Source: CAUZEO01 sp963578625 (GTDB taxonomy: Bacteria; Verrucomicrobiota; Kiritimatiellia; SLOV01). From it: DNA of 14,434 nt. Location: positions 1 to 14,434 of the forward strand of contig CAUZEO010000107.1 in NCBI GenBank assembly GCA_963578625.1. The letters are read 5' to 3'. The translations under genes were made by a program, and so were the position numbers. The notes under the pieces are model-generated. The model was not told where the DNA came from. It was given only the letters and a program-made list of their open reading frames with translations, and made no database searches. This document shows, piece by piece, positions 1 through 6,826 of the stretch. The stretch's first letter is position 1. Each line of letters starts with the position of its first letter.

Positions 1-3000
1 AGAGTCGCGTGTCGGTCGGATTGTTGACCGCGATGTGCCAGGTGAGGTTCCCGGCCGCATCGGCCCGGGGCATCGATTCGATGATCACATCCGGATTGTC
101 GCATACGATGGGATGTCCAATGACGACATGGGTCAAGGGCGCCTGGTCCGGATACAACGCGGCATAGACCCGTCCGTCATAGTCAAAACCAAGCGAGGTG
201 TATTCGTTCTCGCCGTCGGTGTAATAGCCGGTCGTGTGTCCGTCGATCTGGAGCAGGCCGGCGCTCCAATTGGTACACAGTCCGCTTACCCGGACCGGCA
301 GCGTAAGTTGCATTGGATTCGTTGGGCTGGGAATCCGGAGTTCCACGGGCGTGTCCGGGTTGGAGGTTTCCACGTCGAAGAATCCGGGAGTGATCAGGCG
401 CGTGCCCTGCAGCACCTCCATCCCCTCCGGCTGGGCAAGGTAGTCCATGACCGCCTCGATCCGGCCCTGGCCGAAGCTTGCGACATCCAGGGGATCGCTG
501 ATCGAAAACAGTTCGTACTGTTTCTCCTCGCCGGCGGAAACGGCCTGGGATTGCAGATCCGCGTCAACGTGAAGCAAATAATCCTGATTCCCACCCCGCA
601 GTACGTTAATTCGAACATCATCACCCCGGTTAATAAACAATACATTGTTGTACGCCTCTGATGAATAGATTCCGAACCACTCCCCGGTTCGGATCAGGGT
701 GAAGATGTTAAACTGATATGTCGCCAGGTTGCGCACCACGATATTCGGCGTACCGGTAATCAGGAAAATATTGGGTCGCGAGGCATTCCACCACGATCGA
801 ATCACAACCAACTGGTTGACCGTCAGCGCCTGTTTGAAAGTGATATCGCTTTTGAAGTTGGCAAGTACGGCTCCGCTCCGGTCGCCGATCGCGCCCCAGC
901 CCGTTCCACGAACTCCGGTCAGGGGACGGTTGAACTCGGTGTACTGCCGCACCGCGGACAGGAGTAAGGACGGATCCATGGGGCCGTACGTATGCCACGG
1001 ATTGACGTGGGGAATCACCGGATCATAGGCCTCGTCCAGGGTGGACCTCACCACGATGGCCTGGTCGTCGGCGAATTCCATGATGGGGATATTGTGGAGC
1101 GAATCACTGCCCTCAACGCCCAAGCTGCTGTTCAGCGAGGGCGAAGTCCGGCCGAAGTGAACGACCGGGCGTTCGCCCCGCGGGCCCCCGTCCCAGGAAT
1201 ATCCGGCTTGGAACAGGGGGTACCGGTGGGACTGAAAGATACCCGTTCCCCGGGAAAGGTATTGGCGTCCGCAGTCATTCACATGGTCCCCGCAAAACAC
1301 GACGTTCATGGACCCGCTTTTCCAACTGCGGCGGGGATAACTGACCGCTTTCCCGCCCTGGTTGTCGATCACTTCCAGGACGAGGTTCTGCTGCACCACG
1401 GACGGAAGCTGAAGTATCTGGCGGTAGCTCGTGACTCCCTTGGGAAGAATGCGGCGGATGAGACGGTTGCCGTTCCAGACCTTGATCTCCTGCAGACCGG
1501 CGGGGGCGGAAACGTCCAGGTCCGCCGCCATCATCTCCAGGTTCACAACGAACGGTTCCGCCCCATATACCATGGCACGATCGGTCTTTGTCCACGCGTG
1601 GATCGTCGGCCCATCCGAGGCATACAATCTCGGGCCGTCATACTGGCCGTTCCAGCGCAATGTTTCGGCCGGCAGCGCACTCAACGACGATGCCCGCGCG
1701 TGGGTCAGTGAATTTCCCGACTGTACTTCCGCAATCAATTCCGCGGGAGAATCGACGAGATTGACGGACACCGGGGACTGGGTGATCGTCCCCTCGGCGG
1801 AGTCGATGAACGCCTGGGTTTGGTCTTCCACCAGCGTTCCGTTGTCGTAGAACCGAATTGCCTGGGCCGAACAGAGTTTCAAATCCGGCATCTGCATCGC
1901 CCGCGGGTCGTCGAAGTTGTAATAGCCAACCATCTGACCGTTGTACCGGTCATGACTGGAAAGGATCCAGTCGAGTACCGCGTCGTTGACGCCCCAGGAT
2001 CCGTTCTCCTCCTGGAATTGAATATTCAGCAGGGTCTCACCGGGCCCGGTCAGGACGAGTGGGGTGGGCCAGGGCAAATTGTGCCCGGAGAAGAACAAGT
2101 GATTTCCAATATTTGAATCCATGGTGTAGCCGGGAATCATCAGGACCGAATTGTCCGAATGCTGCAGGCACTCCGTTCCGAGGCTGGTGAGCTCCGCCTG
2201 CGTCAACTGGGGGAACGACTCCATGAAAATCACAAAATCCAGGCCCACCTGCTTGGCTGCGTTCGCATAGTCAAGGACCGACCCGGTGCCCCCGGTCCGT
2301 GTTGTCCGGGCGCCGATGAGCCCGACGAATCCCTGCTGACTATCCGAGGGCTGGCTCATGTCCAGCTTCCAACTGGGCCACGGCGTGGCGGGAAACTCCG
2401 CCTGAACGGCCGGGTCGTTGTTCGGCGGCTCGAGCCGCGCAAGGTTTGCCTGGTACCCGCCCACGTTTTCGCTGGCCAGGCTCGGCTCCGCCAACCAGTT
2501 CAGCGCGTTGATCATAATCTCTTCAAAGTCCGAGGGAATGCTGGCAATGCCCCGGCTCAGGCACCGGCGATTGTGAAGCCACTGTGTCCCCTGCCCGATA
2601 GTGAAGACCGGCCACTGCGAGCACAGGACGATCCGCCCGTTTCCGTATTGCCGTAGCGCCATCAGTTCCGGCTCCGCTACGCCGCCCGGACGGAACAGGG
2701 GATCCGGAGGCAACGGCATCGGCGGAACCTGGTCGTCCAGGGGATCCGTCACAGAAGTAGCCGATCCCTTGATGACGACCTGCCAATTCGCGTCCACCGA
2801 AATGGGACCGGTCCACGACGAATTATCCGCGCCGGCAAGGCCATAGGGCAGCCAGACTTTTTCTGTCCCGCTGCTGATCGGGGACGGCAGAACCTGGTCC
2901 ACCAGGCACATCGCCTCCTGGTCATTTCGCATGCGGGGGAACGGCTCGATTTTCGCAGGATCCGTTTCGATGTACCACTCCAGCGGCAGCCGCGCGCCCC

Positions 3001-5344
3001 AGGGCTCGATGACCGGCCGGACATGCTCGTCGCCGTTGTCCGTGTGAACCATCATGAACACCCCGCCGCCAGCGGCAAGAAACTGCTCGATGAGGGATAT
3101 GTACTCCGCCTGCCGCGGTCCCGCCGACAGGAATGCCATGGCCTGGCTTGCGTCGGGCGCAGGGCTTCCATAAAGGATCAGCACGTTGTACTGGCTGATC
3201 CGGCTCCAGCTGAAATCCCGATGCGAATCGAGATAGTCCGGTTTGAATCCGAGGAGAAAGAGGTCAGTCAGCCAATCGAGATCCACGTATCCTTGAGCCG
3301 TGCCGTTCGGAGAGCACACCAGCACGGCCGGACCCACCCCCAGCGTCGTCAACTCCAGCACCTGCCACTGCCGGCCGGGCACTGCGAGATCGAACGCCGA
3401 ATCCGTTCCGCCGCTCCCGATCAGCACGTCGCCGATGTCAAACCAGGTCGTGCCGCCATCGTCACTGTACTGCGGCTGGTACTGTCTCCCGAACACGGTT
3501 GGAAATGTGATCTCCCTTGCGTCCTCGAGGTCGAGGCCTCCGATCGGATCGCCGAACGCGGCCATCACCATACCGGCGCCGATGTTGTCGATCTGCGTAG
3601 GACGGTAGGTAGTACTCCCGCCGTCGCCGGCGGCGGGCAGCAGGCGCAGGGTGTCGACCGAGCTCATCCCCAGCGGAAGCGATTCATCCAGCAGACTAAG
3701 GACATTGCCCCGCGCCGGATCCGCGGTCTGCAGGTTGGGAGACGTCGGTCCGATGTCGGTACACGATACGTCGAACGTTCCGGAGTCATCGAGACGAAAT
3801 GAAATCCTGAACCACCGGTCAAAGGATGCGGGATAACCGTCAGGGACGGTTCCGGTCGCCAGGATGGTACCGCCCTCGCTCATCACCTCAAAGTCGCCGG
3901 AGTTGTTTGTGACTTCGCGAAACCGGATTCTCACTGCATCGTCTCCGGTCGACGAGTCATGGATCGCCATGTGAAAAGCGTTCTGGCCCCCGCCAATGCT
4001 GGAGGGATTCATTTCCACTTCAACGATACCATCCGAAATCGCGCTGAACGCAAAATCAGTGTTCAGTTCCGCGGTGGGCGCCGACGGCGTGTCGTTTCCG
4101 CGCCGCAGCGCGAAAGACGAGGTCGAACCGTCGAACGTGTCGTCCGCGCCGAGATGTCCAGGGCTGCAGCAGGTGACCTCCCAGTCGGGCCCATTGCCGG
4201 TGTCGTTCCGTGACCACGCCGGCGACAGCGTTGTGATGTCCGAATAACCACCGTTTGCGACGCCATACCCTTCGAAGTCTTCGAGCATCGGTGCCGTCGG
4301 AAGCACCGTCAGTTCCACCACCCGATATGCTCGAAACACCGGACCGGTCGTGGCGAAAAACACCATCTCAGGGCTTCCTCTTCCGTTCACCACGTTCCCG
4401 AGGTCGGTCCAGACTCCCGAGGTCAGGTCGTCACAGAATTGAGGTTGAAAGTCCTTTCCGGACTCCGCCGGAAACGTGACCGTCTTCGCGGAATGGTTGG
4501 CGACGCCAGGGACCGGAGTGCCGCCACCACCGCCGATCACGTCCTGGGTGATGTTGTCGATCATGGTGGGTTGCGCATCGTTGAGTCCTCCGTTGCCGGC
4601 GGCCGCGTCAAGGCGCAGGGTATCGACGCTGATCGCGACGCCGGCGCCTCCGATGTAATTGAGAATGTTTCCCCGCGCCGCGCCACCGGATGAGGAGGAG
4701 GGGGAAGTTGGCCCAATGTCATCAATGCAAACGTCGAAGGTCCCATTGGAATAGACCGTAAACGCGACCCGGAACCACCGGTCAAAGGATGCGGGATAAC
4801 CGTCAGGACCCGAAGAAACCGCCAGGGGCGTGCCGCCAATGCTGCTGCCGAATACTTCGAAATCCCCCGAATTGTTCGAGACCTCCCTGAATCGAACCTG
4901 CGCTTTGTAGCTACCGGTCGCCGAATCGAAAACTCCACCCACAAATGCACCCGCGCCTCCCCCGGTTCCGGACGGGTTCACTTCGAAGGTGATCGTTCCT
5001 TCGCTCATGGTGGCGAGAGCAAAATCAGTCTGCAAGTGGGATTGGAATCGAGGGGTATTGTTGGCGCGCCGCAGACGCAGATGCTTGGACGACCCGTCGA
5101 AGGTATTGTCGTTGGGAATCCCCCCGGTGCCGCTGCAACAGGCAACCTCGTAGTCAGGGCCGGACCCGAGATCGTTCCGGCTCCATCCGCTCCCGGGGAC
5201 GGTGGTGGGATCCAGGTACGACCCGTTCGCGACGGTAAAGCCCTCGAAATCTTCAACAACAGGTCCCGCTGTCCCCGCGGCGTTCACCCACACGGGGGCC
5301 GCCCAGACCAGGAAACCAAAAATCAACCAAACATTTCCACGCAA
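1..5344 (-). CDS. Giant secreted multidomain protein: two lectin-like units, GATase1-like and PHP-like domains (C-terminus beyond window)
   Basis: This is one open frame of 1,781 codons with no stop, read from a TTG at 5344-5342 to the left edge, so the C-terminus is missing. The TTG is chosen because GGAG (5354-5351) lies 7 nt upstream, an in-frame TAG lies a few codons further up, and the next residues form a signal peptide (MRGNVWLIFGFLVWAAPVWV, then NAAG). Residues 31-354 and 355-667 are two copies of a beta-rich unit resembling concanavalin-A/LamG jelly rolls. Each ends in a small module with FQPQF or YQPQY. Residues 668-955 look like a GATase1-like Rossmann domain (NVLILYGSPAPD, then FLAAGGGVFMMVHTDNGDE, ending INALNWLAEP). 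Residues about 977-1105 resemble a PHP phosphoesterase domain (LDYANAAKQVGLDFVIF, MIPGYTMDSNIGNHLFF). An Ig-like stretch follows at about 1250-1370, then a long beta-rich tail. A role in binding extracellular polysaccharide is inference. The reading frame is certain; the domain names rest on pattern recognition. Confidence 0.9.
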   Translation of the reverse strand, partial: MRGNVWLIFGFLVWAAPVWVNAAGTAGPVVEDFEGFTVANGSYLDPTTVPGSGWSRNDLGSGPDYEVACCSGTGGIPNDNTFDGSSKHLRLRRANNTPRFQSHLQTDFALATMSEGTITFEVNPSGTGGGAGAFVGGVFDSATGSYKAQVRFREVSNNSGDFEVFGSSIGGTPLAVSSGPDGYPASFDRWFRVAFTVYSNGTFDVCIDDIGPTSPSSSSGGAARGNILNYIGGAGVAISVDTLRLDAAAGNGGLNDAQPTMIDNITQDVIGGGGGTPVPGVANHSAKTVTFPAESGKDFQPQFCDDLTSGVWTDLGNVVNGRGSPEMVFFATTGPVFRAYRVVELTVLPTAPMLEDFEGYGVANGGYSDITTLSPAWSRNDTGNGPDWEVTCCSPGHLGADDTFDGSTSSFALRRGNDTPSAPTAELNTDFAFSAISDGIVEVEMNPSSIGGGQNAFHMAIHDSSTGDDAVRIRFREVTNNSGDFEVMSEGGTILATGTVPDGYPASFDRWFRISFRLDDSGTFDVSCTDIGPTSPNLQTADPARGNVLSLLDESLPLGMSSVDTLRLLPAAGDGGSTTYRPTQIDNIGAGMVMAAFGDPIGGLDLEDAREITFPTVFGRQYQPQYSDDGGTTWFDIGDVLIGSGGTDSAFDLAVPGRQWQVLELTTLGVGPAVLVCSPNGTAQGYVDLDWLTDLFLLGFKPDYLDSHRDFSWSRISQYNVLILYGSPAPDASQAMAFLSAGPRQAEYISLIEQFLAAGGGVFMMVHTDNGDEHVRPVIEPWGARLPLEWYIETDPAKIEPFPRMRNDQEAMCLVDQVLPSPISSGTEKVWLPYGLAGADNSSWTGPISVDANWQVVIKGSATSVTDPLDDQVPPMPLPPDPLFRPGGVAEPELMALRQYGNGRIVLCSQWPVFTIGQGTQWLHNRRCLSRGIASIPSDFEEIMINALNWLAEPSLASENVGGYQANLARLEPPNNDPAVQAEFPATPWPSWKLDMSQPSDSQQGFVGLIGARTTRTGGTGSVLDYANAAKQVGLDFVIFMESFPQLTQAELTSLGTECLQHSDNSVLMIPGYTMDSNIGNHLFFSGHNLPWPTPLVLTGPGETLLNIQFQEENGSWGVNDAVLDWILSSHDRYNGQMVGYYNFDDPRAMQMPDLKLCSAQAIRFYDNGTLVEDQTQAFIDSAEGTITQSPVSVNLVDSPAELIAEVQSGNSLTHARASSLSALPAETLRWNGQYDGPRLYASDGPTIHAWTKTDRAMVYGAEPFVVNLEMMAADLDVSAPAGLQEIKVWNGNRLIRRILPKGVTSYRQILQLPSVVQQNLVLEVIDNQGGKAVSYPRRSWKSGSMNVVFCGDHVNDCGRQYLSRGTGIFQSHRYPLFQAGYSWDGGPRGERPVVHFGRTSPSLNSSLGVEGSDSLHNIPIMEFADDQAIVVRSTLDEAYDPVIPHVNPWHTYGPMDPSLLLSAVRQYTEFNRPLTGVRGTGWGAIGDRSGAVLANFKSDITFKQALTVNQLVVIRSWWNASRPNIFLITGTPNIVVRNLATYQFNIFTLIRTGEWFGIYSSEAYNNVLFINRGDDVRINVLRGGNQDYLLHVDADLQSQAVSAGEEKQYELFSISDPLDVASFGQGRIEAVMDYLAQPEGMEVLQGTRLITPGFFDVETSNPDTPVELRIPSPTNPMQLTLPVRVSGLCTNWSAGLLQIDGHTTGYYTDGENEYTSLGFDYDGRVYAALYPDQAPLTHVVIGHPIVCDNPDVIIESMPRADAAGNLTWHIAVNNPTDTRL
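3341..4282 (-). repeat. Lectin-like unit 2 of the giant secreted protein
   Basis: Residues 355-668, directly after unit 1 and about the same length. It repeats the same landmarks in order: LEDFEGYGVANGGYSDITT, WSRNDTGNGPDWEVTCCSPG, IRFREVTNNSGDFEVM, GYPASFDRWFRISFRL, and a closing module with EITFPTVFGRQYQPQYSDD. Both units keep the vicinal Cys pair and the NNSGDFEV and PASFDRWFR motifs, so this is an intragenic duplication. Confidence 0.75.
3809..3844. repeat. 36-bp perfect direct repeat, copy in unit 2
   Basis: Partner of 4772-4807, offset by 963 bp (321 codons), in the same frame and the same position of unit 2. Confidence 0.9.
4283..5254 (-). repeat. Lectin-like unit 1 of the giant secreted protein
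   Basis: Residues 31-354 of the giant protein. The unit opens with EDFEGFTVANGSYLDPTT, continues with WSRNDLGSGPDYEVACCS, and has a core of alternating strands (GTITFEVNPSG, QVRFREVSNNSGDFEVFG, FDRWFRVAFTVYSNGTFDV). It closes with TVTFPAESGKDFQPQ and VFRAYRVVEL. The strand pattern suggests a jelly-roll carbohydrate-binding fold. It is paralogous to unit 2 and to the start of the gene at the right edge. Confidence 0.75.
4772..4807. repeat. 36-bp perfect direct repeat, copy in unit 1
   Basis: Thirty-six bases identical to 3809-3844, encoding DGYPASFDRWF with flanking partial codons inside lectin-like unit 1. The surrounding sequence of the two units is clearly diverged, so the perfect match stands out. 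Confidence 0.9.
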
Positions 5345-5558
5345 AACAACTCCAGAATTAAACGTGTTCGACTAAAATGTGAAGACATCAAATGTAAAAT
5401 GATACCATACCCAGCCAATTGCCGCCAGTCCCGGCGAAAGAGTCCAGCGCGCCGGCAGCGTGGAGGTTGGCCTTCCAAAGCCGACCCGGCGCAAGGGAGA
5501 ATCATGGGAAAAGAATGAATTGAGCGAACTCTATCCATTCGCTTCTTACGGATCTGCT
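5345..5558. other. Intergenic region upstream of the giant secreted gene
   Basis: This 214-bp gap separates the decayed gene ending at 5559 from the giant gene starting at 5344, both on the minus strand. The part next to the giant gene (about 5355-5410) is AT-rich and would be the place for its promoter, but I see no convincing -35/-10 pair. The rest is GC-rich with weak inverted repeats near 5460-5490 that do not form a clear terminator. I see no small gene with a good ribosome-binding site. Confidence 0.5.
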
Positions 5559-6733
5559 TTACTGCACAACAACCGTCTGGTCCACGGCAACAGCCTGGAC
5601 GGTCTGGGTGTTGCCGTTCAGCCATGTAATTTCGAGGTCGACATCGTTGGTGCTGAGTCCTAGTCCGAAGTGCAGGACGAGGTCGTTGCTGCAATGCTCC
5701 CTGGTGCCGCTCTCGACCTGGCGAACGAGAAGGTTGCCGCCGCCGAGGTCGATCTTGACCTGGGTGCCGATCGCATCGCGGCCCACGTTAGCCTGGTTGA
5801 TGCCGCCCACCTTGACCTTCAGCCAGTTATTTCCGCTTCCCAGGTTGATGAAGATCTTTCCATTGGTCACCAGATCGAGGTTTCCGTCGTCGTTCAGGTC
5901 CGCCCAGGCGGACTGGTAGGAGATGCCCAGGTTTCCGAAGCCGGCCTCGGCGGTTACGTCGGTGAAATTCCAGTTCCCTTAATTACGGTACAGCACGGGG
6001 CTCTCATCGCCGACCGAACCGCCCTCGATGGCAGTGCCGACCCAGAAGTCCAGATCCCCGCCGTTGTCGTAGTCGGCGAGAGCCGGTGCGGCGATTGATT
6101 CCTGGTAGGCCAGTTGCGTCGTGGATGCCCGGTCCACCGACGTGGGTCACGGTAAGCGAAAAATTGGTTCCGTCATCGTTGAAGACAAAGTCGTGGGTCC
6201 CTTTCGCTTCCAGTGTGAGACCACTGCCCAACAGGTCGAAGTTGCCGCCGAGAAAGGTTCCGTCATCCCCGTTGAACTCCAGGAAAACCGCTTCCCCGTT
6301 GGGGTCCGGATTCGGAGACGTGCGCGGCCGCAGATCGATCTGAAGCCCGCGCAGGGGAACGGAGCCGTTGCTGGCGAAGGCCACGTCCTGCTCCACGCCG
6401 TCCCATCGCGATACGATTGCGAACCGGTCCTCGGAATTGATGCCGAGCCGGAATCGGCCGGTGACGATCAGCGGTCCGCCCGCCGCGGGAAACTGCGCCA
6501 CGGTCTTGATCCACCTACCGGAAGCCAATCGCAGAAAGCCTTCCCCTTCGTTTACGCCGCTGCTCGCATCCCCCAGGATCGTATTCCAGAGCGCGGCGTC
6601 GATGACTCCGTCCTCGAAATCTTCACTGATGGTTGCGGCTGATGCTCCCGTTACAAGCGTGAGGCTGAGGGCCGCGAGAACAGAGAAATACTCGATTGAT
6701 TCTTGCGTTATAATGAACGGTAGTGTATCTCAA
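5559..6733 (-). pseudogene. Broken gene for a secreted LamG-like plus FG-GAP/ASPIC-UnbV protein
   Basis: Minus-strand remnant read in three frames. The N-terminal part (about 6680 down to 6120) encodes a signal-peptide core (VLAALSLTLVTGASAA), then ISEDFEDGVIDAALWNTI and a LamG-like beta sandwich (TLEAKGTHDFVFNDDG). The coding then shifts frame near 6110-6130 to ALADYDNGGDLDFWVG and SPVLYRN, where an in-frame TAA (5981-5979) interrupts the FG-GAP motif. The same frame continues with GNWNFTDVTAEAGFG, WADLNDDGNLDLVTNG and an ASPIC/UnbV-type tail (NNWLKVKVGG, LVLHFGLG, VDLEITWLNG) to a stop at 5559. No ATG, GTG or TTG lies in frame with the signal peptide, so a further shift near 6685 from a TTG at 6733 is likely. 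Intact relatives are secreted proteins thought to mediate adhesion or binding. The pieces at 6528-6004 and 5870-5559 are unlikely to be separate genes. Confidence 0.75.
6709..6714 (+). promoter_or_regulatory. Possible -10 box (TATAAT) for the ABC importer operon
   Basis: A perfect TATAAT lies 112 bp upstream of the TTG at 6827, at the boundary with the decayed minus-strand gene. No good -35 hexamer sits 16-18 bp before it (AAATAC at 17 bp), so the assignment is weak. If used, it would give a 5' leader of about 105 nt. Confidence 0.3.
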
Positions 6734-6826
6734 AACCCCGAAAAGACCAATCATTTGCTCCACCAATGTCGGCGCACTCCATGATTTGGCGCGCCTTACG
6801 GCACGCAAAACTACCTGTATTCACTA

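Noticed and set aside
35..3802. Plus-strand open frames up to 259 codons at 35-661, 992-1711, 1820-2116, 2159-2656 and 3023-3802
   Set aside because: They lie antisense to a continuous minus-strand frame with clear domains, lack good ribosome-binding sites, and have Arg/His/Pro-rich compositions typical of antisense shadows.
5323..5694. 123-codon minus-strand frame across the start of the giant gene
   Set aside because: It overlaps both the end of the ASPIC/UnbV remnant and the start of the giant gene in a different frame and has no domain or signal.
6004..6528. 174-codon minus-strand frame as an independent gene
   Set aside because: It starts in the middle of the LamG-like domain, lacks the signal peptide that lies in frame upstream, and ends in a nonsense Arg-rich tail after the frameshift. 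It is a piece of the decayed gene.
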